Of a stretch of 64,000 nt of DNA, positions 25,976 to 34,737 are shown piece by piece. The stretch is taken from contig NZ_CP157587.1 in the NCBI RefSeq assembly GCF_022828245.2, positions 1 through 64,000 of the forward strand, read 5' to 3'. The notes under the pieces were generated by a model. The model made no database searches. It was not told the DNA's origin and was given only the letters and a program-made list of their open reading frames with translations. The position numbers and the translations under genes are program-made. Source of the stretch: Nanosynbacter sp900555675 (lineage in GTDB: Bacteria; Patescibacteriota; Saccharimonadia; Saccharimonadales; Saccharimonadaceae). Every line of letters starts with the position of its first letter. The stretch's first letter is position 1.

Positions 25976-28531
25976 CTATTTTAAGCTAATCACTTCCAGT
26001 TCTGAAACAAGCCGAGTAATGATTTTTTCTTGCTCGGCTAATTGCTCGTGAGTTTCCTCGACAAGGTGAGCTGGCGCCTTCTCAACGTAAGTCGGATTTT
26101 CCAGGCGCTTCTTTAATCCCGCCAATTTCTGACGTGCTTCGGCTAGGCGCATTTCCAAATTTTCCTGATGTTGGTACAGAGTTTCGCTATCAATATCTAG
26201 CCACGCTTCCCTGTTTGCCGCCGCCAATCTCAGTCCACGCGGCTGATCTGTGTGCTCAATTGCCTCAAGCCGCATGAGATGCTTAATTGTGTCTTGATTG
26301 TCAGCGATAAGACTGTCGTTGCCGTATAACAAGCGATATTTCTTATTTCCTGGCAGTTCAGCAATCACCCAGCGACCTTCAGCAACCAGAAGCTTAAGTT
26401 GCTCGAATTGCTCAGCGGCAATCGGATCAAACTTCTCTGGAGTTGGCCAAGCTTCACGCATCAAAATGCCGTCGGTGTAATTAAGCGTTTGCCAAATTGT
26501 TTCCGTAACAAACGGCGCAAATGGATGAGCGATTTTCAAAGAAGTTGCCAAAACCCAAGATAACAACGGACGATTGATAGCGGTTTTAGATGATTCAATG
26601 TACCAGTCAGCCACGTCATCCCAAATAGTGTGGTAAACAGTTTCTGATGCCTCTGAGAAGCGATATTGTTCTATTCTAACGGCAATGTTGTTGGCGGCGT
26701 CGTTCAATTGGCGAATAATCCAGTGGTCAGCTGGAGTTTGTGGCTCTAAGTCGACAATTTGGTGATTATCGCCAATTTGCGCCTCGACAAACCTGGCAAT
26801 ATTCCATAATTTATTACAGAAATTACGTGCCGCAATGACTGATCCCTTGTTGAAGGCTTGGCTTTGAGCGGGCGCTCGCCCAGAAATAACTCCCATGCGT
26901 GTGGCGTCAGATCCGAATTCCGCAACCAATTCCATTGGATTAATGACGTTACCCTTAGACTTGGACATTTTTTGATTGTGTTCGTCGTTAACCATTCCGT
27001 GTAGATAAACTTCTTTGAACGGTAACTTCCCTGTTCGGTATAGACTAAGCATGATCATTCGGGAAACCCATGCGCGCATAATATCCATACCAGTTTCCAT
27101 CATGTCGGTTGGGAAATAATTGGCTAAATCGCCGCCAGTTAAGTAATCTGTTACGATGTATGGCCATTGACCAGATGAGAACCAAGTATCAAAGGTATCC
27201 TCTTCCCTGATATATGTTGTACCATTTACAACAATACTCTGCTCGTTGGTGCGAGTGTCGAATATCCAATCCTTAGGGTCGTTTTCATTTACAAACGCAG
27301 GAATTGGTATTCCCCATGGAATCTGTCGTGAAATATTCCAGTCTTTCAATTGCTCAAGATATGCGATGAGTTCTTTGCGCTTGGATGCTGGATAAAAAGT
27401 AATTTCTTCTTTTTTAAGCGCGTCAATTGCTGGCTGTGCGAGTGATTGTGTTTTAATAAACCACTGCTCTTTAATCATTGGCTCAATTACGCTGCCACAC
27501 TTATAGCAATGTCCAACGGCGTGTTCAATTTCAGTTTCACCACGGCGTAGCTCCAGTGCTTCCAGTGCTTCCAAAACTCGAGCGCGAGCTTCTATTGGCG
27601 TTAATCCTAAGAACTGCGCTGGCACGTTTATCATCTTCCCTTCTGGACTGATGATTGACTCTATAGGCAAATCGTGGCGTTTCGCAATTTCAAAGTCGTT
27701 CGGGTCGTGTGCTGGCGTAATCTTAACCGCACCGGTGCCGTAGCTCATGTCGACATATTCGTCCGCGATGATAGGAATTTCCTTGTCGACAATCGGCAGC
27801 AAAATGCGAGTTCCAATCAATTTTTTGTATCGCTCATCGTCTGGATGAACCGCTACAGCAACGTCACCAAGCATAGTTTCTGGGCGCGTAGTAGCTACGA
27901 TAATCTCGCCAATTTTATCTAATGTCGGGTAAGCTATTTTCCACAACTTCCCTTTCTCATTCTTATGTTCTACCTCGATGTCGGCAAAGCTGGTTTGGTG
28001 CTTGGTACAGTAATTAACAATCCTCTCACCCCTGTAAACTAAATTGTCATCCCACATTTTCTTAAATGTATCGTATACGGTGTTGATGACTTTGTCGTCC
28101 AGAGTGAATGTCAAATGCTTCCATGATGCACTAACACCTAACGCGCGCAACTGCAGCTCCATATTGCCGCGTTTTTCTTGTACAAAATTCCAAACTTGAC
28201 TATACAATTGGTCACGTGAAAAATCGAAGCGACTCTTCCCTTGCTTCGTCAATTCTCTTTCATACACAACCCAAGTTTCAAACCCAGCGTGGTCGGCGCC
28301 TGGAATAAATACGGCGTCGTCACCCTTCATTCGGTGATAGCGAATCAGAATGTCCTTCAGATTCATATCGAGTGCGTGTCCGATATGCAGATTACCGTTC
28401 GCGTTAGGTGGCGGCATAATGATTGAATATGGCTTGCCTACCCCTGTTGGCTCTAATGCATTACTGGTTTCCCATAGGGCGTAAATGTTTGGTTCGTAAT
28501 CGTTTGGTATGTATTGTTTAGCTAGCTGCAT
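25976..28531 (-). CDS. valS: Valine-tRNA ligase
   Basis: A class I synthetase that charges tRNA-Val and edits threonine. The 851 residues include the HIGH-type PPPNANGNLHIGHAL near residue 40, the editing domain (about 190-330; TTRPETMLGD), the KMSKS loop KMSKSKGN near residue 530, the anticodon-binding domain, and a C-terminal coiled coil (about 785-850) that is standard in ValRS. The long leader upstream (about 130 bases from a TATAAT near 28660) has two short hairpins, but I could not identify a T-box. Confidence 0.96.
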   Translation of the reverse strand: MQLAKQYIPNDYEPNIYALWETSNALEPTGVGKPYSIIMPPPNANGNLHIGHALDMNLKDILIRYHRMKGDDAVFIPGADHAGFETWVVYERELTKQGKSRFDFSRDQLYSQVWNFVQEKRGNMELQLRALGVSASWKHLTFTLDDKVINTVYDTFKKMWDDNLVYRGERIVNYCTKHQTSFADIEVEHKNEKGKLWKIAYPTLDKIGEIIVATTRPETMLGDVAVAVHPDDERYKKLIGTRILLPIVDKEIPIIADEYVDMSYGTGAVKITPAHDPNDFEIAKRHDLPIESIISPEGKMINVPAQFLGLTPIEARARVLEALEALELRRGETEIEHAVGHCYKCGSVIEPMIKEQWFIKTQSLAQPAIDALKKEEITFYPASKRKELIAYLEQLKDWNISRQIPWGIPIPAFVNENDPKDWIFDTRTNEQSIVVNGTTYIREEDTFDTWFSSGQWPYIVTDYLTGGDLANYFPTDMMETGMDIMRAWVSRMIMLSLYRTGKLPFKEVYLHGMVNDEHNQKMSKSKGNVINPMELVAEFGSDATRMGVISGRAPAQSQAFNKGSVIAARNFCNKLWNIARFVEAQIGDNHQIVDLEPQTPADHWIIRQLNDAANNIAVRIEQYRFSEASETVYHTIWDDVADWYIESSKTAINRPLLSWVLATSLKIAHPFAPFVTETIWQTLNYTDGILMREAWPTPEKFDPIAAEQFEQLKLLVAEGRWVIAELPGNKKYRLLYGNDSLIADNQDTIKHLMRLEAIEHTDQPRGLRLAAANREAWLDIDSETLYQHQENLEMRLAEARQKLAGLKKRLENPTYVEKAPAHLVEETHEQLAEQEKIITRLVSELEVISLK

Positions 28532-28692
28532 AAGTTATTCCATGGTTTTTTCATGTGAAAAAAGACAAAAGAAAACAAAGTAGCTTTTCACGTGCAAAAG
28601 CCCTTATTTATGTAATCCTCTAATTTCTCCACATGTTTATATTACGTCTTAATTATACCACAAATTTATGTGGTGTGATGGATGAAATAAGG
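28532..28692 (-). promoter_or_regulatory. valS promoter and structured leader
   Basis: On the minus strand an inverted repeat ACCACA-TAAATT-TGTGGT immediately precedes and overlaps TATAAT (around 28656-28676). The leader then carries GCTTTT-GCACGTG-AAAAGC and, close to the start codon, TTTTTTCA-CA-TGAAAAAA. The arrangement suggests a repressor site and a leader hairpin. A T-box core sequence was looked for and not found. Confidence 0.45.
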
Positions 28693-29619
28693 TTATTTTC
28701 TAATCGTTTGATATGCTCGATATAGCCAATATTGAAGTGGCTTTAGGGGAAGTTCCCAAGTTGACCCAGAATGGATATCTTCACCGCCGAACGATCGCTT
28801 GAACTTCGTAAAGCCAGCCCATGGGTGATTTTTTGGTGCGTTTTCAGGCGCAATTCCGTATAAATCGACTTTCTCCATTTGACGATGTTTTGCATCGATT
28901 ATCGCTTCGGTGAGCAGGGCAGTTCCAGCGTTAAGCTTGCGATACTCTGGTGTAGAATTCGCTGCTGCATGCGCGTAAATTCGAGTTGTTTTTGAGTCGA
29001 AAAACAGGGCAGTAGCAATTACTTTATTATCATATGTTGCGTACCAAAAAGAAGCATCTTTTGATGGCAGCAGGGAACCAGCTTGCTTATGAAAATATGA
29101 ATCTGGGTGCGGCGACATACCAGTCCGTTTGGCAACTTCATGTATCAATTCTAGGAAATATTTAATATCGTCCGGGTTTTGAGATTGATGAACCGTTACG
29201 CCTTTTTTATGATAATTCCTATAACAATTCCGTACAGGTTGCGCCATGCTTGCTATAATTTCTTCCTCTGGCTGCTGGAGGTTGATAACATGTGTATGTT
29301 CTGGCTGCAAATGGACGTAAGTGGCTTTCTTCCAACGCTCATCAGATAACACCTTAGAAAAGGTGGGTTTAATTGGTCCGACTCTAAGGAAGGTAACACC
29401 AAGTTTTTTGCCGAGCTCTGCTAGGTCTTTTAGTGCCAATCGTAATACTTCTTCGTTAGTGGCGGTTGGGCCAAAAGGGCAATATAGGCGAGAATTGCCC
29501 GTGCCGTGCTCTAATATTGCGAAATATTCCCATCCTTCACCTCTGTTGTGAAAGACTTTTCGACCGAGCGATTGTTGGAATTTTTCCCAGGCTGATGATT
29601 GTAGAAAATGTTGATTCAT
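28693..29619 (-). CDS. FemAB-family peptidyltransferase-like protein
   Basis: FemX/FemAB enzymes add amino acids from aminoacyl-tRNA to the peptidoglycan cross-bridge. The 308-residue protein matches a two-GNAT-domain FemAB: SSAWEKFQQSLG at the N-terminus, RNCYRNYHKKGVTV near residue 135, and the second domain with YRKLNAGTALLTEAII and DLYGIAPENAPKNHPWAGFTKFKRSFGG (the last split by the family's conserved G and K/R). It follows tsaD with GAGGAT before its ATG. Together with the Mur ligases it indicates an active wall pathway with possible interpeptide bridge. Confidence 0.87.
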   Translation of the reverse strand: MNQHFLQSSAWEKFQQSLGRKVFHNRGEGWEYFAILEHGTGNSRLYCPFGPTATNEEVLRLALKDLAELGKKLGVTFLRVGPIKPTFSKVLSDERWKKATYVHLQPEHTHVINLQQPEEEIIASMAQPVRNCYRNYHKKGVTVHQSQNPDDIKYFLELIHEVAKRTGMSPHPDSYFHKQAGSLLPSKDASFWYATYDNKVIATALFFDSKTTRIYAHAAANSTPEYRKLNAGTALLTEAIIDAKHRQMEKVDLYGIAPENAPKNHPWAGFTKFKRSFGGEDIHSGSTWELPLKPLQYWLYRAYQTIRK

Positions 29620-29637
29620 GTTGTAATCCTCACAACG

Positions 29638-30708
29638 CTATATTGCTGTCATTGATAAACTTGGCTGAACTTCTAAATCGTATGGATCTGTAGGCTCGTC
29701 AATTTGAGATCTGAAATAACCGAGAGTGGCAATCATCGCGGCGTTATCTGTACAGAGTTGGATAGGGGCGTATTCGATGTCAATTGGCAAAGCTTCGCGT
29801 AATTGACGGCGCAACTCTTGATTAGCTGCAACTCCGCCAGCGATTACCACGGAGGCTGGCTGGAAATTGTCAAACGCCTTTTTGGTTTTATTTACGAGAG
29901 TTTTTATGGCTGTATACTGGAAACTAGCTGCCATATTACGTCGTAATTCGTCATCTACGAGCGCTGGAAGCTCATGAGAGGGAAAAGTGAAGTCTTTACC
30001 GACTTCGTGCTGAACGGCTCTCAGAACAGCTGTCTTAAGCCCAGAGAAGGAAAAATCGTATTCGCCGGATAGTTTGGCAATAGGCAAGTGAAACGCGTGT
30101 GGATCACCAAGCTCAGCAGCTTTAGCAATAGCTGGGCCGCCAGGATATGGCAAACCGATGATTTTAGCGACTTTATCAAACGCTTCGCCAACCGCGTCGT
30201 CTTGAGTCTGTCCGATAAGTTGATAATCACCGTGATTTTTAAATAGGACAAGTTGTGAATGTCCGCCTGAAACGATCAACGAAAGCATAGGGAATGACGG
30301 CTGTTGTTTCGGCAATGTTAGAGATAGATTGTCAGATTGCTTATTGATAAAATTGGCGTACACGTGAGCTTCTACGTGATGAATCTTAAAGAGCGGCTTA
30401 TTATGGATAATAGCGAGAGTTCTGGCGGCGAGAGTGCCGATTAATAGCGAGCCAATAAGTCCTGGCGCGTAAGTAACGGCGATGGCGTCAATATCATCCC
30501 AAGTGCAATTTGCGTCAGATAAAGCTTTTTTAATGACGGGATTTACAACTTCCAAATGACTACGCGCGGCAATTTCTGGAATAACTCCGCCGTATTCTGC
30601 GTGAATGTCAATTTGAGAATTGACGACATTTGAAAGCAAGCGTTCGCCATCTTCAACTATTGACGCCGCTGTTTCGTCGCAACTGGATTCGATTCCCAAA
30701 ATCCTCAT
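29638..30708 (-). CDS. tsaD: tRNA N6-threonylcarbamoyladenosine transferase
   Basis: TsaD places threonylcarbamoyl on A37 of tRNAs that read ANN codons. The 356-residue protein shows the universal family motifs: GIESSCDETA at residue 4, the metal-binding HHVEAHVYA near residue 115, SGGHSQLVL near residue 147, DDAVGEAFDKVAK, and the C-terminal GGVAANQELR and CTDNAAMIA. The mRNA appears leaderless, with TATAAT (30717-30722) eight bases before the ATG. Its promoter faces that of the murE-like gene in a 41-base gap. Confidence 0.97.
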   Translation of the reverse strand: MRILGIESSCDETAASIVEDGERLLSNVVNSQIDIHAEYGGVIPEIAARSHLEVVNPVIKKALSDANCTWDDIDAIAVTYAPGLIGSLLIGTLAARTLAIIHNKPLFKIHHVEAHVYANFINKQSDNLSLTLPKQQPSFPMLSLIVSGGHSQLVLFKNHGDYQLIGQTQDDAVGEAFDKVAKIIGLPYPGGPAIAKAAELGDPHAFHLPIAKLSGEYDFSFSGLKTAVLRAVQHEVGKDFTFPSHELPALVDDELRRNMAASFQYTAIKTLVNKTKKAFDNFQPASVVIAGGVAANQELRRQLREALPIDIEYAPIQLCTDNAAMIATLGYFRSQIDEPTDPYDLEVQPSLSMTAI

Positions 30709-30749
30709 TTGTTTTTATTATAGCAAATATAAGTGGTAAAATGGGTATT
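30709..30749. promoter_or_regulatory. Divergent promoters of tsaD and the murE-like gene
   Basis: The whole 41-base gap holds two back-to-back -10 boxes: TATAAT for tsaD on the minus strand (30717-30722) and TAAAAT for the murE-like gene on the plus strand (30737-30742). Both start codons follow within 7-8 bases and neither has a ribosome site. The -35 elements are weak. Confidence 0.55.
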
Positions 30750-32066
30750 ATGAAAAACGAGTTGGTAAAAATTGCTAGAAAAACGCTACCTCAAGGAGCT
30801 TTGGAAAAAACCGAAAACGCCTATAGAGTTGCGCGCACGAAGATGATTAGCCTGAGATATGGCAATCCAGCTCGTGGCTTGAGAATTATTGCAGTAACAG
30901 GGACGAACGGGAAAACTACGACCGCTTGTTATATCAATGAGATCTTGAAAGAGGCTGGCTTTAAGACTGCATTATTTACGACGGCGGTGATTGAAATTGC
31001 TGGCAAGGAAAAGATAAATGATTTGAATGCGACAGTTCCGACCGTGGCAAGACTGTTTAGCTTTTTCCAGACGGCTCAGCGTGAAGGCGTGGAATATGTG
31101 ATTTTAGAGGCAACAAGTCACGCTCTGTCGCAGCATAAATTTGACGGCGCGCCAATTGAGGCGGCGGTGATGACTAATTTAACTCAAGACCATTTGGATT
31201 ATCACAAAACGATGGAAGCTTACGCGGCAGCTAAGGCTAAATTGTTTGAGAAAAAGCCGAAATATATCGTACTGAATCGTGATGACGAGTGGTTTGAATA
31301 CTTTGATAAGTTTACGGCTTCTGGTGAGAAAATGACTTACGGAACGAATCCGGAAGCTGAAGCTCACCTAACGCACGTTAAGTTGTATAAAAAGGGAACA
31401 GAGGCGAGTTTACTGATTGATCATCAAACTCATTTGGAGCTGGCGACTAATTTGCCTGGCGAATTTAACGTGATGAATATGTCGGCTGCGGTGTCGTTGG
31501 CGTATTTGTTGGGAATAAAGTTGGAAGATATTCAAGAGGGCGTGGCGAATTTGGAGGCGATCCCTGGACGATTCGAGCGAGTAGATAATAAGCTTGGAAT
31601 TGATATTATTGTGGATTATGCGCACACGCCAGACGCGCTGGAAAAATTGCTAAAAACCACTCATAAAATTACCAAGGGGCGATTAACTTTGGTGTTTGGT
31701 GCGTGTGGCGACAGGGATAAGACAAAGCGTCCGATTATGGGCGAACTGGCGGCTAATTTGGCGGATAGGATTTTCCTAACTGACGAGGAAAGCTATAACG
31801 AAAATCCAGATGAAATTCGGGCAATGATTCGTCAGGGAATTGAGCGAACGAAAAAGGCTCATAAGATGACGGAAATTGCTGATCGGAAACAGGCGATTTA
31901 TCAGGCTTTGAAGTCGGCTGTTCGTGGCGATACGATTCTGATTACTGGCATGGGTCATGAGCAGTACCGAATTGTAAATGGCAAGCGAATTCCGTGGAAC
32001 GACAAGAAGGTCGTTCAGGAAATTATTTCTGAGATTGAGAAAAAGAGTCGTAAAATTTCGCTTTAA
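30750..32066 (+). CDS. MurE-type Mur ligase (UDP-MurNAc-dipeptide:third-residue ligase)
   Basis: A Mur ligase of 438 residues: the ATP loop VTGTNGKTTTACY near residue 47, the substrate region LEATSHALSQHKFDG near 117, NLTQDHLDYH near 145, and a C-terminal domain with DYAHTPDALEKLL and FGACGDRDKTKRP. These are MurE features, the enzyme that adds residue three to the cell-wall precursor. At the specificity position, where meso-DAP-adding MurE has DNPR, this protein has ENPD, so DAP should not be assumed as substrate. The start is set at ATG 30750, seven bases after the -10 box; ATG 30741 lies inside that box. Overlaps the convergent murF by 44 bases. Confidence 0.88.
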   Translation: MKNELVKIARKTLPQGALEKTENAYRVARTKMISLRYGNPARGLRIIAVTGTNGKTTTACYINEILKEAGFKTALFTTAVIEIAGKEKINDLNATVPTVARLFSFFQTAQREGVEYVILEATSHALSQHKFDGAPIEAAVMTNLTQDHLDYHKTMEAYAAAKAKLFEKKPKYIVLNRDDEWFEYFDKFTASGEKMTYGTNPEAEAHLTHVKLYKKGTEASLLIDHQTHLELATNLPGEFNVMNMSAAVSLAYLLGIKLEDIQEGVANLEAIPGRFERVDNKLGIDIIVDYAHTPDALEKLLKTTHKITKGRLTLVFGACGDRDKTKRPIMGELAANLADRIFLTDEESYNENPDEIRAMIRQGIERTKKAHKMTEIADRKQAIYQALKSAVRGDTILITGMGHEQYRIVNGKRIPWNDKKVVQEIISEIEKKSRKISL

Positions 32067-33312
32067 TCTGTTTCCAGCTTTGTGATTGACGAACTAATTT
32101 TTCTGCATCGCTTGGGTTGAGTAATAGTTCTTTCACGGCGTCTTCAAGGTAAATGCCGCCCTGCGAGCCTTTGAATAGAATTGTTGTATCTTTAATGTCG
32201 CTATTTTTCAGGAATTTTCCAGCTTCAAGCGCCGTGTCAAAAGAAATTACTTTACAGCCATTTTTTTCAGCAATTGGTGCGAGGTGTTTTTTTGACATTT
32301 TGCCAACAGTGATGAGCAATTCTAACTGTTTAGGGTCGCAAATTTCGCCGATTTTTTTATGCTCCGATTCGGATGTCTCGCCCAGTTCATTCATATCGCC
32401 CAATACGGCAATTTTATGATTAGCAGAGATGGAATAGAGTGTTTTTAGCGAATTTTCCATGGCAATAGGGCTGGCGTTATAAGTATCGTCCAGCAACGTA
32501 CAGCCGCGTATGCCGCGTAAAATATTCATTCTTCCTGAAACCGGTTTGATTTTTGTTAAAGCCGCCGCAACTTCTTCAATATTCATTCCGCAAGCCAATC
32601 CCGCCGCCGCCGCGCCAGTGATTGAGCGGATGTTGTGTTTGCCTAATATAGAAATATTGATGTCCTGAGAGGTTTCTTCGGAATGTTTCAGATTGACAAT
32701 ACAGCCAGTGTCTGTAGTCTTTTTAATTTCCAGGAAAACATCAGCGGATTCGTCGCCGTAACTCACGCGATTTCCAACTATGAGATTATGATATTTTTCA
32801 TTGATATCGTGAAGGTTGAAGATGGTTTTTTTAGCGACTTGACTAATTGACAATTCCTCATGAGCTACCGTATCCATATTTTTGAAAAACTCCATATGTT
32901 CAGGTGCAACAGAGGTAATTATGGCAATGTCGGGTTGAATGTAGCGCATAAAAGTAGCCATTTCACCAGGGCAATCAATGCCACATTCTTGAATAATTAT
33001 ATCTGGCGATTCGGGGTTTTTTATGCTGGCGTGTGCTGCGAAGAAGACTTTTAGCCAGGCTAGGGGAGATTTGGCGTTTTTTGGCCCGTCTACGCCTAAG
33101 ATTTCCAGCGGCGCACTTAAGGTTGTGTTCAAATTGCCACGACTATGGCGCACGGTGAATTTTTCTGATAGAACAGTGGCGGTTGCTGATTTTACGCTAG
33201 TTTTACCAACGCTACCGACTACGGCAATTAGTCTGGTGTCAGGATGAGATTTAAGATATTTTTTTACATAAGATCCGAGAATTGTTTCTAAGAGATGTTT
33301 GAATAATTGCAT
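32023..33312 (-). CDS. murF: MurF-type Mur ligase
   Basis: MurF joins D-Ala-D-Ala to the UDP-MurNAc-tripeptide. The 429-residue protein has the ATP loop VVGSVGKTSVKSA near residue 30, the metal/substrate segments GNLNTTLSAP and QECGID, TSVAPEHMEFF, GKHNIRSI and LDDTYNASPIAM, all typical of MurF, and a C-terminal domain to 429. Unusually for MurF it lacks most of the N-terminal UDP-binding domain, starting only about 25 residues before the P-loop. TATAAT six bases before ATG 33312 again suggests a leaderless mRNA. Its 3' end overlaps the murE-like gene in antisense. Confidence 0.85.
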   Translation of the reverse strand: MQLFKHLLETILGSYVKKYLKSHPDTRLIAVVGSVGKTSVKSATATVLSEKFTVRHSRGNLNTTLSAPLEILGVDGPKNAKSPLAWLKVFFAAHASIKNPESPDIIIQECGIDCPGEMATFMRYIQPDIAIITSVAPEHMEFFKNMDTVAHEELSISQVAKKTIFNLHDINEKYHNLIVGNRVSYGDESADVFLEIKKTTDTGCIVNLKHSEETSQDINISILGKHNIRSITGAAAAGLACGMNIEEVAAALTKIKPVSGRMNILRGIRGCTLLDDTYNASPIAMENSLKTLYSISANHKIAVLGDMNELGETSESEHKKIGEICDPKQLELLITVGKMSKKHLAPIAEKNGCKVISFDTALEAGKFLKNSDIKDTTILFKGSQGGIYLEDAVKELLLNPSDAEKLVRQSQSWKQIKAKFYDSFSQSQK

Positions 33313-33359
33313 GGAGTTATTATAACAGATTGAGGAATAGTAGGGAGAAGGGTTTGAGG

Positions 33360-33388
33360 TTGCATTTTTAATGATTTTATGGTATTAT
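33360..33388 (+). promoter_or_regulatory. Promoter of the PD-(D/E)XK-like gene
   Basis: TTGCAT (33360-33365) and TATTAT (33383-33388) are 17 bases apart. The ATG at 33401 is 12 bases downstream. An earlier in-frame ATG at 33371 lies between the two promoter elements and is therefore not used by this transcript. Confidence 0.65.
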
Positions 33389-33400
33389 ATCAACTATTGT

Positions 33401-34279
33401 ATGGAGATTGCTAGAGGATCAGGAGTAGCTGAGATTGCTTGGGAGATTGTTGAATCTTCCAAATATCAAGAAAGACTGCGTGAAATTGTATTAGGAATAG
33501 GGCGAGCTGCAACCAGAGAGTTTAATCCGGAAAGTTCATATCGATTAGTGGATAGATATGTCGCGTCGGGCGTGGCGGATGATATTTTAAAAGAGAAAGG
33601 TGACACGGATAAAGCACCGGAATATAAAATACTAGAGTTGATACAAAGGATGCCTTATTGGATTTGCGCGGAAGAAAAACTTGAATCTTATAGAAATGGG
33701 GTATTTTATGAGCGCAATAATAAGATAAGAGAAAAAGAGACAGTTGTAGCTTTTAATAAGGTTGTACGAGACATAATTAGCGAAGGGCAATATACTCGCA
33801 AATCAGATCTTATATCGGACGTTCAGAACGCTATGGATTGCCTTGGCTATAGCGATGAGGAAATTGAAAATGCATATAAATTCTTAGATCACGTGATCAA
33901 TGGTATGCGTCACGAAATCGCTGCCGAAATAGCTTTAAGGAAAACTAAGGGAGTGCGGGCTGTTTATACGACTGACATTGACGATGATCTTGCTGGAATA
34001 GATCTTATAGTTGAGTATAAGGATAATTATGGTCGCGAACATATAATTGGTCTTGATATAAAGTCAACGCCAGACTCTGCGCGGAATGCTAATAATAGTG
34101 ACCGTGATGAGGGATACCACGCTAGTTGGTCTGGTTTCGATCATAGACGGGGTGACTTTGGTTCTTATGGAGATAATTTAATGCCGAGTGATGAAGCTGT
34201 TAAAAAGGTGCGTTCACTTTATAAGGAAGAACTTGAAGAAATATCTAGGAAAGAAGACAGTCGTCATAAAAAGAAGTAG
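33401..34279 (+). CDS. Unknown protein with PD-(D/E)XK-nuclease-like signature
   Basis: Not recognised by family. The 292-residue protein is largely helical in its first 170 residues. Near residues 185-230 the series AEIALRKTKGV, GIDLIVEY and GLDIKST, spaced like E...D-x(n)-D-x-K, fits the active site of PD-(D/E)XK nucleases (Asp in GID, Asp-Ile-Lys as the second part). Restriction or DNA-repair nucleases are therefore possible, but similar signatures occur by chance. No methylase or toxin partner lies beside it. The C-terminus is basic (SRKEDSRHKKK with adjacent residues). It is the only gene in its transcript before groES, and its stop is inside a hairpin. Confidence 0.55.
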   Translation: MEIARGSGVAEIAWEIVESSKYQERLREIVLGIGRAATREFNPESSYRLVDRYVASGVADDILKEKGDTDKAPEYKILELIQRMPYWICAEEKLESYRNGVFYERNNKIREKETVVAFNKVVRDIISEGQYTRKSDLISDVQNAMDCLGYSDEEIENAYKFLDHVINGMRHEIAAEIALRKTKGVRAVYTTDIDDDLAGIDLIVEYKDNYGREHIIGLDIKSTPDSARNANNSDRDEGYHASWSGFDHRRGDFGSYGDNLMPSDEAVKKVRSLYKEELEEISRKEDSRHKKK

Positions 34280-34321
34280 GTCCGCTTTCCCATCCAATAC
34301 GGGTGGCGCTACCTACTTCTG
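34271..34321. other. Structured hairpin at the 3' end of the nuclease-like gene
   Basis: AGAAGTAGGT (34272-34281) pairs with ACCTACTTCT (34311-34320), ten perfect pairs. Inside, CGC/GCG and CATCC-AATAC-GGGTG continue the fold. No T-tract follows on the plus strand; a T5 run follows on the minus strand. It could be a terminator, an mRNA 3' stabiliser or a small RNA domain. Confidence 0.5.
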
Positions 34322-34378
34322 TGTGAATATTACCACGACCGTTGTAAAAAATCTAGAAAGTCGAGGCGTAGGAGATAA

Positions 34379-34421
34379 TTAGCACTCACACTTGACGAGT
34401 GCTAAATTAGTGCGTTACAAT
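34379..34421 (+). promoter_or_regulatory. CIRCE operator (HrcA site) and groESL promoter
   Basis: TTAGCACTC (34379-34387), nine bases, and GAGTGCTAA (34397-34405) form a perfect CIRCE element, the binding site of the heat-shock repressor HrcA. It overlaps the promoter TTGACG (34392-34397), 18 bases, TACAAT (34416-34421). HrcA repression of groES-groEL follows from established knowledge; hrcA itself is not in the window. Confidence 0.95.
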
Positions 34422-34451
34422 AGATACGTTGTTAACGAAATGGAGGATAAC

Positions 34452-34721
34452 GTGAGTACACCTATTAGGCCTCTTGGCGACCGTGTTGTAGCGGTGCGCG
34501 AAGAAGCAAAGACTCAGACAGCGAGCGGAATTTACTTGCCTGATAACGCTAAAGAAAAGCCAGTAGTTGCGGAAGTTAAAGCAGTTGGCGGCGATGTGAA
34601 GAACGTCAAAGTCGGCGATCGGATTGTCTATAAGGAATATTCGACTACGGATTTGAAAATTGACGGCACGGAATATTTGATCGTCCGCGAAGAAGATATT
34701 TTAGCAACGGTTGTTGGATAA
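34452..34721 (+). CDS. groES: Co-chaperonin GroES
   Basis: GroES caps the GroEL chamber. The 89-residue protein shows IRPLGDRVV, the mobile-loop region TASGIYLPDNAKEKP and VGDRIVYKEYS, complete for the family. The start GTG 34452 follows GGAGGA (34442-34447) closely; in-frame ATG 34440 would lie before that site. It is the first gene of the CIRCE-controlled operon and lies 16 bases before groEL. Confidence 0.95.
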   Translation: MSTPIRPLGDRVVAVREEAKTQTASGIYLPDNAKEKPVVAEVKAVGGDVKNVKVGDRIVYKEYSTTDLKIDGTEYLIVREEDILATVVG

Positions 34722-34737
34722 AAAGGGGAGTTTAATT

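Noticed and set aside
28532..28680. T-box riboswitch before valS
   Set aside because: I looked for the conserved T-box core and antiterminator and did not find them; only short hairpins are present.
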